DNA of 64,000 bases, taken from positions 4,526,001 through 4,590,000 of the forward strand of contig BCHX01000001.1 of NCBI GenBank assembly GCA_001599755.1, read 5' to 3'. This document shows positions 1 to 11,147 of the stretch, piece by piece. The DNA comes from Gliomastix tumulicola (taxonomy: Eukaryota > Ascomycota > Sordariomycetes > Hypocreales > Bionectriaceae). Position 1 is the first letter of the stretch; the number at the start of each line of letters is the position of its first letter. The notes beneath the pieces are model-generated. The model was given only the letters and a program-made list of their open reading frames with translations. It was not told the origin of the DNA and made no database searches. The translations under genes were made by a program, and so were the position numbers.

Positions 1-402
1 GGCAACGCCGGAGGCGGAGCGCTTGATGGAGGCCTCCTCGGAGAAGAGGGCGTCGAGGGCCTCCTTGGCGGCCTCGAGCTTGGAGAAGCTGTTGGAGACA
101 ACGATGGGGGTGGCACCGGCAGCCTTGACCTCCTCGGCCAGGGCCTCGTCGGTGACGGCAACGTTGATGCTCTCGCTGTTGTCGGCGAGCCAGGCACCGG
201 CGAAGGCCTCGCCAGTGGAGGTCTTCAGGGACTCGATGACATCGGCAGCGACCAGCTCGCGGGCGACGCGGGCATGGGCCTGCTCGGCGTCAAGGCCGAG
301 GTCGCGCTTCATGGCCACGAGCATGTCGGGGTGAAGGCTGGGGGCGGCAGCCACAAGGGGCGCGGCGGTGGCAACGAGGCCGAGGAACTTGGTGAGCTCC
401 AT
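1..402 (-). CDS. Secreted S1-type serine protease, N-terminal part (runs off window)
   Basis: The reading frame is open from the ATG at 402 down to base 1, giving 134 residues with no stop, so the gene continues beyond the left edge. The first 20 or so residues form a signal peptide (MELTKFLGLVATAAPLVAAA). They are followed by a propeptide of about 100 residues containing RDLGLDAEQAHARVARELVA and a GAWL(A)DN...VAVTDEAL stretch, the pattern of the alpha-lytic protease prodomain found in streptogrisin-like proteases and in secreted chymotrypsin/trypsin-like proteases of filamentous fungi. The prodomain is an intramolecular chaperone and inhibitor cleaved from the extracellular enzyme. The catalytic domain (His, Asp, Ser) lies outside the window, so the family call rests on the prodomain only. 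A TATA-like box lies 118 bp upstream of the ATG. Confidence 0.75.
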   Translation of the reverse strand, partial: MELTKFLGLVATAAPLVAAAPSLHPDMLVAMKRDLGLDAEQAHARVARELVAADVIESLKTSTGEAFAGAWLADNSESINVAVTDEALAEEVKAAGATPIVVSNSFSKLEAAKEALDALFSEEASIKRSASGVA

Positions 403-3400
403 TGCGATGGACAGAGGCGGGTGGGATGACCAGAGGGGGCGGAAGACAGGAGGCAAGATGATGCTGTGATGCTGCTGCTGCTGCTGGAAACTCTCAGGTT
501 GAACGGGGACGAGGGCATCTACTTATACTCGTCCGGGCTCTACCATCACGACTTGTACTTGTCCTCGGCTTCTGATATCGATGCCTTGGACCGAGTCATG
601 CCAGTCGTGCCGCACACCACGCGCCATCGTCAAAGGCCTCCTTCCCAATCCGCCCGGTGAAATGTTAGCCCAAGTATCATCCCTGGCCAGCGCTATCGTC
701 AAAAGACCTCTCCAAACAAGTGCGTATCCCCCCCTTGGCGCGACGTGATGCCACCTCCCCGACAGGGAATGTGGGAGTCTGGGAGGACGAGTCGGCGGCA
801 TCGGGGGCGGGAGGTTAAGGTAAGGAGATTAACAATTAAGCTTAGGGATATGAACATATTAAGCTTAGAAATGTTCCATTGTTCCAGTTCTAGAACAACC
901 TGCTCCGGATCAGCCCATATCTCCAGGCTCGGCAGATGTTCACGCCAGATGCCGTTTCTGGCTCCTGGATCGGGCTATCGACGTCTTCGGCAGGTCGCCG
1001 GCAGCCGGTATTGGCACGCAATCTCATGTGGGGATCATCCTCCCTCCGATGGCTTGCGTCTCCAGCCAGCCCTGCGGGAAACCGTGCGGGCATCCCTGCG
1101 GTCCTGTGTGGTGCGTAGCCCGTTCTACTAGGGCCAGGAACTGAGACACTGTACCAGGAACCGTGTTGCAGTCAAGTCAAAATCACAACGCTAGTCATCC
1201 AAGTCAGCAGTACTCGCCACGAGCTCGCCCAATTGCCTCTCCAGGCTCGCATGATCAATGGTGGGCTAACAGGTGGGAGTAAAAGGGAAGGTAGAACTGA
1301 GCCGTGGCAACCCCTCACTTCGGTTTGGCATACATTATCTAGCACAGTTAGGTGTAACAGGAAGAGAGGCTAGACCGGGGAACTGACTGGGGTGCGAGGT
1401 ATATGCAGAAGGCGCTTAGTCGCGATATGGTGAGACTATTAGGAAAGAGGTAAGAAACGCGTTCCTTGGTATTGTGATTCTACGCCTATCAGAAGATCGG
1501 AGTTTCGTCGCCAAGATCGTCGTTTATGGGCGATGAGTCTTGGCAGTGACTTGCCTGAACAGGAAAGTATGAAACTAGAACTCATGCGGGGGATTCACTA
1601 GTGCCGGGCAGTCGATAACGGCTTCGCTACGAGGGAAACGACGACGACGAAGGAGCAGGCCTGGCTCGTGAGCCTCTGGGGCGCGCGTCGTTGAAGATGA
1701 GCAGCCGGGTGATAGTCCCGGATCAGCGTTTATGAGAGCTTGGGCCGTCCAGTGTCCCATGTGTTGACTTGCAGACGACGCCTTGTCTTTGCCGACTATC
1801 CGTCACATAGTTCAATACAAGAAGAAACAAGAAACAACAACAAGCAACTTCAATTGCGGCCACCTGCTGGAAGGTATCTCCGAACATGATGTCACTGCGA
1901 CTCCTGCACTCAAAAGTACTGCTTCATGTTATCCACGATGTCTGAAGGCGCAGTGTCTGCTGTGATTGCGATAAGGCGTCCACGTGGCCGAATATGGAAG
2001 GTGATGTGAAATCTCGCCCATCCGGGTTCCAAGCGTGCTCAGCGCTAAAGACGAGGGGGATGCGCGTCTGTCCTGCCGAATCGAGCGCTTTTTCCGGCAG
2101 ATGCTCCCGTGACCCCTAAATAACAATGGGAAAGGCAAGTAGAGGAAGGGGGGCAGTAGGACACCGAGCGGCGAGCGCCGGACTACTGTATGTTCTTAGA
2201 GCTCCAGCATGAGGCCTCCGCTCTACGGTCTACAAGCTCTCTCTCTCTCTCATGGGTCTATTGTTTCAACAGTGAGCGCTCTGGTTTCCGGATTTGATCA
2301 TAACGTCGCAATATTGATTTGCTTCTCGAAGTAGGTAGGTACGCTGCCTCGCCAGGCGGTGCAAAATGAACATCCTCCCTCCTCCCCTTGCCTTGAGGGC
2401 GTCACAGAGCAGGGCTATGAGACAACACTACGCTTATCCCCCTTTTCACCCCTTCGTATAGCTCCATTTTCATCCGGTCGAATTTCTGGACTTCGCCGAG
2501 CCAGCCTCTGTGACCCCTATATGAGGTAGTCGCATTCCTGACCAGCTCTCTTTATCTTGCAGCGGCATTTGTTTGGTGTACCGAAGAACAGTTGCCTGAC
2601 TTCTGCAGACTTAAACTTGAAGCTCACAGCCTTGACGCCCGCCATGCCGTGTTTTCGCTGCTTGTCGGCCTCAGAGTAACGACGAGTGAGCTGGGGGGGG
2701 GACGTAGCGTGCCAGACGCGCCACGTTCCCGCGTCGAACAGGTCCCTGGACTGGGATGTGTGATACCTCCCGGCATTGAGATGCTCCGTCTTCTTCCATC
2801 GTCTGATCAAGGCAACCGGGCATGACGAACCTGCCGCCCCAGCATGGTAACAATCACTGTGCGACGGGTCGACCACACCATTTCGCTGCTGAGGTCCCCT
2901 CGGGCGCATTCCGTCTACATAATATGAGGCGTGACTCGAGTGGGCGCTGGTACAGAGCCACATTGCCGTGCTCTTTGGATGAGATGGCGTGAGATCTCGA
3001 AGACCTGATACTAGCATCCTCGACAATGTCGGCATTCTGACCAGCAATCGTAAGGTGACCGTAACACAACTCTCCCAGAACGAACCCCGGACCTTGAATC
3101 CGGTTAATGCTCGCTGGAAGAACGGTACTTCTTTCATTCTCTTGAACATTAACCCGGTGATCCCCTCCCCGCAGCGCAGTATCATTTCCCGCTCGCGCCC
3201 GCCATCGTTCGGTAGGGTGTAGTAGGGAATGACGAGGTTGTTGAGAGATCTATGTCGATGATTTCATCCAATCACGAGTCAGTCGTGCTTGAATGACCCC
3301 AAACTTAACTGTAAAGGACGATAGGGTCTGGATTCACACTGATGTCGAGGGTTAGAACCGGATACGATGATGCGTTACTTGCTACCCATCCAAGTCCATG

Positions 3401-3899
3401 TTTCTCAGCAACGAAACAGTCCGTTCGGCGCCTGTCGGCGTATTTTGAAGGGATCTACATGTAGGTATTCATCAATCAGTAGGATATCCCTCGCTACAGA
3501 TCGGATGCAGTGCTTATCCGTACACGCATAGTACCCGTTCTACTAACTGGCTGACAGAGCCCCCACTGGCCCTTCGTAGGGCATCGCATCTGAGGCACGT
3601 GGCCAGGCGTCTAGGCGGGAAACCATCTCAAGGGAGAGACTTTGTTTGGGGGAGTTGTCTGCTGAACCGCGTGTTATGCTTGAGACTCGTTTGTGAGAGT
3701 GAAAAGAAGAGAGAGAACTGGTCAGCCGGTTGGGCAGCAACGCGATTCTGCCTTGTGGTTCGCCTTGGTAGCTGGCCGCCTCTTGGCTGCCTTACCCAAT
3801 CTTTGCTCCGCCTCATTTTATCTGAATGTGAGACCACCTTCACCTCAGCGACCTACGTCAAGACCAGTGACCTACGCAAAAAACCACCTCCCGGCCAGC
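403..3899. other. Gene-poor spacer between protease and NACHT gene
   Basis: No gene is supported in these 3.5 kb. The first 150-200 bp should be the protease promoter and leader; the last few hundred should be the NACHT gene's leader. A short (CT)n run lies near 2239-2251. The longest open frame is on the minus strand at 2517-3185 (222 codons). Its composition (many Arg, Ser, Cys, no recognisable domain) does not look like a conserved protein, and I do not call it. I see no transposase, reverse transcriptase or long terminal repeats. Confidence 0.5.
520..527 (-). promoter_or_regulatory. TATA-like box of the S1 protease gene
   Basis: Read on the minus strand the sequence is TATAAGTA. It lies about 118 bp upstream of the protease ATG at 402, a spacing usual for TATA boxes of highly expressed secreted-protein genes in filamentous fungi. 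No mapped start site supports it. Confidence 0.4.
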
Positions 3900-5734
3900 A
3901 TGAACCCTTTCACAGCGCTCGGCTTGGCCGGTGCCGTCGTCCAGTTCACGGACTTCGGCATCAAATTCGGCCGCAACGTCATCAGCATGCACAGGGAGAA
4001 CAGGCCGCAGTCCAGCTTGTTCTTCACGCGCACGGCAGAGGACTTGAGGCTCGTGACTGATCTGATGAAGAGCAAGAATCAGCAGCCTGGGGATGAGGCT
4101 GCACCTCCCGATCCCAATCAAAAGGTGACTGACGCTGTCCCATCCGCTACGCACTACAATGGTAGACGCTGACTTCAATTGCGCGCGTAGAGCATTGATA
4201 TCATATTACAGGACTGCACGAATATTGCCGATAAGCTGCTCGGGATGTGCGAAAGCCTCCGCATGGCTGTGGACAGCCAGGGAAAGAAGAAGACCAAAAC
4301 CTCCAAGGCGACGAGCATGGTGATGAAGGCATTCAAAGCGACGTGGAAGGAATCCGAGATCGAAGAAGTCATGTCGAAGCTGGAGTCGCTCCGGGGCCAG
4401 CTGATACTGCGCATGCTTCTCACGCTGGATGCGAGATCGGACGCTTTGCTTGGAGCGCAGGAGGCCATCCTACAGAAGAACACGTCCGATATCGTCGAGG
4501 TCCTTGCCATCTACCAGAAGCAGACGCAAGCAGCGTTGAGCCGGACCAAGACCATATTCACACAAAGGGACGGGCACCTGGCGGAACTTTACGAGGATGT
4601 CCTAGGGGTGGTCCTGACGATGCGAGACGGGGAGAAGAGGCGATTCATGCAGGACGACCAAGACAACGACGACGTTACCGCCCACGGCCCGGCGGACGGG
4701 AAGTTACAATCTTACCAGGTGGCCCTCCGACTCAGGCCTAACGCGCAATCCAGTTCGACCGAGGTAACCGTGAGCGAGTTCAACCCCTCGAGTGTGCACA
4801 GGACCATCCTCCGAAGCCTCTACTTCCGCCAAATCATGGACAGATTTGATATTGTTGATTCTCCCTACAAACACACGTACGACTGGATCTTTAATGACGC
4901 GGAGCTGGATAGGCCTTGGTCCAGCTTCCCACAGTGGCTGGGCGCTCTGGAGAGTAGTTGCTATTGGATCAGCGGCAAAGCAGGGTCTGGAAAATCGACG
5001 CTGATGAAATACATCTCTCAAGACACTCGGCTGCTTCCGCTCTTGGGTCCATGGGCCCGCGACCGCCGTCTCATCACTGCGTCCTTCTTCTTCCGCGGGG
5101 CAGGAAGCGAGTTGCAGCGGTCGCAGGAGGGCATGCTTCGATCGCTGCTCTTCAGGATTCTCTCCGAAGACCCCCAGCTGATCTCCAAGGTCCCAGACGT
5201 TACGCGAGGTTGGTGGAGATCTGCCAGCGCCTCCTCGAGCAGGGTGCAGACCCCAACCAGAAGACTCTGATCCCAGGACCACCGATCCGCAGCGTTTGGG
5301 GGTACGTGCTCGTTTATCTGTGCGACGACACCCTTCACCAAGATATTGCAATGCACAGCCTAAACGGCGCGTTGAGTGAGGTCGGGCAAGGCCTCGTGGA
5401 AGGCCTGACTACGCTCCTCATCTCGCTGGTGAGCCACGGTGCCGACGTAAACTACCAAACCCCGCCAGGCCGAAGAGCCGGGGACACATCAGCGCTCGCT
5501 ACTGTCCAGAGATTCTTCTCGTCCCTGGAAGCAGCCATCGCACGTCCAGGGGAGGGACATGGCGGGCTGCACATCATCCGGGATTCGGGCCAGCGGGTTC
5601 TGGATCTCATGGTTTCCAAGGGCGCGCTGCTCAACGACGTATCCCAGAGCAAACCACCCGACAAGGGGACCAGGAGGCATAAACCAAAAAGAATGAGTCG
5701 TTTCTTGTCCTTCGTGGACAGATTGAAACCGTGA
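3900..5734 (+). pseudogene. NACHT (NLR/STAND-type) protein gene, internally deleted and frameshifted
   Basis: Exon 1 is 3900-4124 and exon 2 begins at 4212 (intron 4125-4211, gtgact...ttacag, phase 0). The start MNPFTALGLAGAVVQFTDFG is typical of the N-terminal domain of fungal NACHT proteins. A coiled helical region follows, then the Walker A loop GKAGSGKST at residues 330-338 and the usual SFFFRGAG...LQRSQEGMLRSLLF stretch. The frame then breaks near 5190-5205, within the ATPase domain. The ATG-started frame stops at 5270 (427 residues). In the next frame, from about 5200 to the stop at 5734, is the tail expected of such proteins (RYARLVEICQRLLEQGADPN, then a second SHGADVN unit, ankyrin-like). 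Walker B, the rest of the NACHT domain and the middle region are missing, so a deletion has joined the two ends out of frame. No intron of normal length restores the frame. The 427-residue product could still be made. A caspase-fold gene follows on the same strand. Confidence 0.75.
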
Positions 5735-6238
5735 GAACGGACAGTTCAGGCTAGTAGTAAGGAGCTGACTAGAAGTACCAGTAGCTAACGGAAGTTTGCC
5801 ATCGTGATTTCGAATTCAGAAATACTTCGAGTAATATGTTGCAAGGCCCCACGCTATTGGGCGTCTCCTCATGTCCTGGTAAAGTGGGTGAGGCAGCCTG
5901 CAAGGCAACCTGCAAGGCAAGTCGCCTAATGGCAAGTCTGCAGTAAGTCAGATAGACCCCTCTTTTTATAATAGCCAACCACTCATCTTGGACCACGTAT
6001 GAGAGGGGAAGGAAGGGAAGTCCTACACTGATCTCATCCACCAGCTTGCCGTCAACCACGTACAATAGCTTCAGACTTCGCCTACGCTCCCCAACTGTCA
6101 CAGACACCCCCTCCTACAGGCGTCAAGTATATGATGAGATCACTCTGACTCGTAAATTCTTCTTGGTAATCCCAGGAAGACGCTGGCTGTTACGCCATTG
6201 CCGACATTAAACACACTCCTGGAAACCCGTCAGGCGCG
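5735..6238. other. Spacer between the NACHT gene and the pseudo-caspase gene
   Basis: These 504 bp should hold the 3' end of the NACHT remnant and the promoter of the next gene. An 11-bp direct repeat (CTGCAAGGCAA, twice) lies at about 5898-5920. No gene is visible. Confidence 0.5.
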
Positions 6239-9200
6239 ATGTCGTCACAGGTTAATTACTACGCTCTCCTCATCGGCATTGATGCCTACCCAGACATGCC
6301 ACTCCACCACGGCGTCAATGACGTGCATATCATCAAAGACGTACTAGATCAACAACAGTCACCTCGTGTTGAATTCAAGATCCTCACAGCGACGGCCAGT
6401 CCCAACGGCGGTGGGCTTTTAGAAACGCAACGGGATTGGCCGACAGCCACAAACGTCAAAGCAGCCCTCGAAGACTTGAGTAGAAAAGTCAAGAAAGGAG
6501 ACTGTGTCTTCGTATACTACTCCGGTTATGGATCTCAAATCCCACCGCCCGACACGCTGCCTTCCGCGGACAAGACAAGCATTCTTCAGAACGAGCTAGG
6601 TTTCGTATTGCTCGATGACGACCCGGAGACTAGTACGGATTGGCCGGGCTACGAATTTGGGAAGCATCTCCAGGTCCTATCCGAGGTGCACCATGCAGTT
6701 ATTACGGTTGTGATCGACTGCGAGTGGAAAGTCCCCCTCTATCCCTCCGACGGTTGGTACAACATCTTGAGCAAGTCTTCTGTCAACAACGAGAGGGAAG
6801 ACATGTGGCCTTTCAATGCGAAAGGATACACAATCTTGGCTGCTTTCCAAGCAGACGCAGAGATCAAGGTCGGAGGCGTAGTCTTTGGCAAGCTGTCTTT
6901 CTTCATACACAAGTTCATCGCCCGTTTTGGACGAGGAAAAAAGCTCCGGGAGCTATACACCTACCTTATACTCAAGTTCCATGACACTGCTGCCCTTGCT
7001 GGGAGCAGTGTCCCGCGCGCGCCCATGCTCTTCGGCGGCGGGGATCAGAATTTCTTCGGCCAAGATCTCGGCATGGGTCTTGTTCTCAATGCTGCTGAGG
7101 CGCATGGATTCTGCGCAGGCGACGAGATGTTGCTTCACCCACGAGCTGCAGTTCCATCCGGCAGGGCCCAAAAGGCCGTGGCAGCCACGATCAAGCAAAC
7201 GAACGCTCTCACAGCTACATTCACCTGGCAAGATCTTGATCCAGCTGGGGACTGGGTTGCTGAGCCCCGCTCGCGACTTCGACTTCGCGAGTTCCCGGTG
7301 TATCTTGATCCAAGTATCCCAGATCAAGTCGGTGTGAGGAATGCTCTTGCTGCGAGCGGTTTATTTGCTCACAGGGATGATACAAAGACCTATAAGTATC
7401 GCCTTAAACTGGTGGGAGACAATGGGACGCACCCCAGTCGCTTTGATATTCTGGATCCCTTTGGCAAGAGCGTCACTGGCCACCAGTTGAATCTGCTGGC
7501 CGAAGCAGATGCTGAGGACCTGACTGACGTCCTGTTGCACCTTGTCAAATTCAGCCTCGTTGAAAGTCTCAGGGACCGGAGCCTTTCTACGTTCCCAGAA
7601 ATCAAGTTTCGGGCCTCGTTCGACATCTATGTCGAGACAACACACGGCACCCGTTATAACCCAGGGCAACGTATAGAACTTCAAGACCGGGACACGAGGC
7701 AGTCCACCTTCATCCTGCATCTGGTCAACCACCGCGATATCCTCCTTCACATTTACATCCTTGCTCTAGGGCCATGTTGGGATATCAGGCTGATGCATCA
7801 AGCCACCCTCGAGCCGGCGAAGGACGACGCTTCCGGTTCTACTGGACTGAGAATGACCATGCGGACCACCGTTCCTCCAGAGTTGGGCGATGACACCCCC
7901 CGTGATGATATAGTCAAAGTTTTTGTCACAACATATCCAACGAGCCTGGATATCCTGCTACAGCCTACTATTGAAATGCGGGAGAGGAAGCGCGTTGGCA
8001 CCACCGTGCAGGAGCGTCATCAATGGTTGACTCTAAGTCCAGAGCCGCCCCAGAAAGAGACAGCGGTGCCTGAACAATGGGATGCTTTCAATTTTCCCAT
8101 ACGGACAGCGAAACAGCCAAAGGAAGCCAAATCAGCTCTTGAAACTCGGAGTGAGGATGATGTCCTTTTTCAACCTCATGAGTATGCCGCCACCGAATCT
8201 TCCAACACATTTTCATCGCATCAACCCGATTCAACAATGCCCACCACGGTATCAGAGAATGCCATTATTGACACAGAAAACGCCCCAGGCGACCGTTCGT
8301 TGGTAACCTTGTTCAACTATAATGGCAATCTCGCAGCCAAGCCGGCGGTCGAGCTTGATGATATTCAATCTCTCAATTCGGTGGAAGACGATACCGAATC
8401 CAGAGCTGAGTCCAGCTCATGGGCCGGGAGCTACCTGGAAACGGCGGTCAACTTTGTAGTGCACACCTTCACGCACGACCCCGAACTACTAGCTTTGTAT
8501 GAGCAAGTCATTGCGGGCATGGACTCGTCCAAGTTTGTGAGGAACCACCAGCGTTTGCTCAGGACGTATTTCTTGGATCTGCACTCCCATGGGGGAAGCT
8601 CCCCGTCTCAACAAGTGGCAGTTTGGTTTTTTCGTTCGCGGAGCAGACGGACCCGGGTGTCCTCGGCCATCCACCATGCGCTGACGCCCGTCGACGACAC
8701 GATGCGAGAGAAAATCGGCATACTAGTTGAGGATGACGATTACGCTCTGAGTCGCTACCTGGATGGTATTGACTCTGCATCAGCCCCAATCCAGGCCATC
8801 GAGGCGGATGCTCAATCCGATGGGGAGAGCGAAGCCAGCACTGAGGACGAGATGAGCAGTGACGAGATCGAGGCCGGGGAAGAGAACGGCTTATCAAAGC
8901 TGGAGGCTACCGGGGACTTCCTTACAGCTGGGCCACCCTTTCGTCTGTTCAAGCAGAATTTCCGCAAGTTCTTACAGCCCGGTTCAGCTACGGTGGTGAG
9001 CTCGCAAGCGGCTGCACCTGCACATGATGACCAGGAAGACGACGATCTGCCAAGCATCGGACTCAGCAACCTCGACTACGATGTTCATTTTGCCCTAGGA
9101 CTCTGGTCGACCGTTTGGGACTCCCCTAAGAGGGGCGTTGAGCTCATTGCTGGTTGTCCGCTATCCTGGTGGCCTTTATGCAACCCAGTGGATGAGTTGA

Positions 9201-10289
9201 GAGCCAACTACACGAGGGTGTATTCGACTCCGTCTAAGCAGCTTTCTCGGCAGTTCTTTGACGACATTCCAAACTCGTTAGCAGAGAGGATCTTTCCGAA
9301 GCTTCTCGACCCTAGCATCCCCGAGCGAGGATGGCGCTATATGATATCGAGCCGCAAGGCGGTGTTTCTCCGCGACACAACCCTAATGCGTGTTCTACAA
9401 GACTGGAGAAATCATTCGGGGAGAGGCCAGAAGCAGCAACAGGCGGGTGATCAAATGAATCCGAGAAGTCAACCCGCAAAGAACGACGGTCAGAGCGCAC
9501 CTAACCAACATACTCCGGCAAGAGACGCAGTCGAACGCAAGGAGGACGACGCAGCTAACCAGCAGGAGAAAGAGTCTATCGTCTTCATGAGCGCCGATAT
9601 GAGGCCAAACGAGTCGATTGCGTGCGCAGTTGGTCTCGGCACCAATGACAGGACTACCTTTCAGAACCTGCAGTTGGCACATCGGAAGTTCCCATCCTGG
9701 GGGTGGAAGCGGGCAACTGGGATCAGATTCTACCGGGTACAATCCCTTTTTGACTTCTATGTTTCTAGAGACCAGACTAATTTGAACGTGACAGTTTCGA
9801 AGTTTCCACTTCAAGGAGTCCCTGAAACGCCATCACGTCGATGTCGACAAAGACAGGGAGCGATATCCTATGAGGGACGAACCCGACTACCACAACTACA
9901 AGTACGAGCCGAGCCCGTGGCAAGATGGCACACCATGTCCTTGTCTCAGTGGCGAGGCGTGGTATTTCTTCCAGCACCCGGACGAGTGCGGCACCTCGAG
10001 GTTTCTGAATGATACTCTGCCTGTGCGCCTACGCGCCACGACGGGCTCGCGATTCACTGCTTGGGGCCTGTACGTCGAGCAGAGGCATTCTGTTCTGGCT
10101 ATCTTCATTCCGACTTTGGCTATGATTGTTGCAACGCTTGGTGCCACTTTGTGGTTTGTGAAGCCGTGGCTTAAGGATCATCCCGGCGACTTACAGAATG
10201 CTACGGTGCCTGTGATGGTGGCGGTCACAACGATGAGCATGTTGCTCCAGCTCCTGACATCGTTACTTGTTTTTCGGTGGAGTGTCTAG
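6239..10289 (+). CDS. Large membrane-anchored caspase-fold (C14) protein with both catalytic residues lost
   Basis: The two exons are 6239-9736 and 9795-10289; the 58-nt intron (gtacaa, branch actaat, acag) joins two frames that look separate, giving 1330 residues. Residues 1 to about 280 are a caspase-like domain: YYALLIGIDAY start, DVHIIKDVL, a strand ending CVFVYYSGYGSQ, and ITVVIDCEW. In active fungal C14 proteins these last two read SGHGSQ and D(C/S)CHSG. Here the His is Tyr97 and the Cys two after Asp160 is Glu162, so it is almost certainly not a peptidase. Next comes a beta-rich region (about 430-600: FILHLVNHRDILLHIYILAL...DDIVKVFVT) usual behind fungal caspase domains, a disordered linker, a helical region (about 740-840), an acidic stretch (about 856-884), and a C-terminal part with two hydrophobic helices (about 1265-1287 and 1303-1328) forming a membrane hairpin. 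Its neighbour upstream is a broken NACHT gene. Role unknown; regulated cell death or scaffold is inference. Confidence 0.8.
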
Positions 10290-11147
10290 AGTAAAGTCAT
10301 GTTGTTCATGGGCAGACCTGCTATGGGACAGTGCACCTCATGTTCTGTGTCAGGTATGAAGTTACCAGCACCTTCAGCGAGTTGTTGTTAGGTCCCCATT
10401 GTACCACAGAAAGCATGCAGGACCTATCAAAGTACCTAATCTCACTCAAACCCAGACTATTCGCATCCCTCACCCAGTCTCTGAGTCTATTGCCCAATAG
10501 CTCACTCGCTAGCACTCTGCGAGGAGAGTTGTCGTGTCTATTTCTGACTGGGGAGCACGGTGGATGGTCTAGGGTAGCCCCGAACACCAGTTCCCGTGTT
10601 CGGTGGATTCCAGGGTGATACCCCTGGAATATGGAATATGCCCCACTGTGACATATTGCACAGTGGAGGCTCCTTCCCTCGTCTTTGCTCGTGTCCATCC
10701 GGGTCCACAAAGGCCAATTCGTCACTGCAGATTATTATTGGAGAGATTGACTTCTAGCTACAGATAACGGAGCCGCGGTTTCCCAACAAGACCGAAGTAG
10801 CTGATCTGTACCTCTTTTCTGCAACCTTGCACGACGTGGTCTCAAGCCAGTTGTTTCATCAATTCAGAGACCCTTCCTTTTTGCATTCTTTCTCCCCCCC
10901 TTCCGCTTTCCTTTCCCTCCTTCCCGCAAGAAGAGGCATCCCTTCGCTCGGAAACCCAATCGCCCGCCGCGTGTCATTTGACCCTTTGTCGCATCTGTCC
11001 CTCGTTTTTTGCGCACGGCCATGGGGGGCGTCTGAATTGCTGCACCTCTCCCTGTCCCTATCAACGAATAAGCTAAGCTAGCTAGCTTAACGGCGGCTGA
11101 CGACTCCCATTATACATGCTCTCCCCCTCAGCGATTGTCTAGACATC
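10290..11147. other. Spacer downstream of the pseudo-caspase gene
   Basis: This stretch holds the 3' end of the pseudo-caspase gene, a cluster of perfect inverted repeats (10580-10666, listed separately), a pyrimidine-rich tract around 10865-10925 and the promoter of the ZIP gene. A 16-bp perfect palindrome (TAAGCTAGCTAGCTTA) lies at 11074-11089, about 60 bp before the ZIP start codon. No protein gene is visible. Confidence 0.5.
10580..10666. repeat. Three consecutive perfect inverted repeats
   Basis: The first pairs CCGAACAC (10580-10587) with GTGTTCGG (10596-10603) across 8 nt. The second pairs ATTCCAGGG (10607-10615) with CCCTGGAAT (10622-10630) across 6 nt. The third pairs CCACTGTG (10643-10650) with CACAGTGG (10659-10666) across 8 nt. 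All arms match exactly. A smaller palindrome, CTATTGCCCAATAG, lies upstream at about 10487-10500. The block starts 290 bp after the pseudo-caspase stop codon. It could be a structured 3' UTR, a small non-coding RNA or the residue of a miniature transposon. Confidence 0.6.

Noticed and set aside
2517..3185. 222-codon minus-strand frame in the first spacer
   Set aside because: No start context, domain or membrane/secretion feature; a stop-free run of this length can arise by chance here. An orphan gene cannot be excluded without expression data.
5190..5235. An intron that would restore the frame of the NACHT gene
   Set aside because: Possible GT...AG pairs near the break are about 35 nt or shorter, below usual intron size, and would not supply the missing NACHT half.
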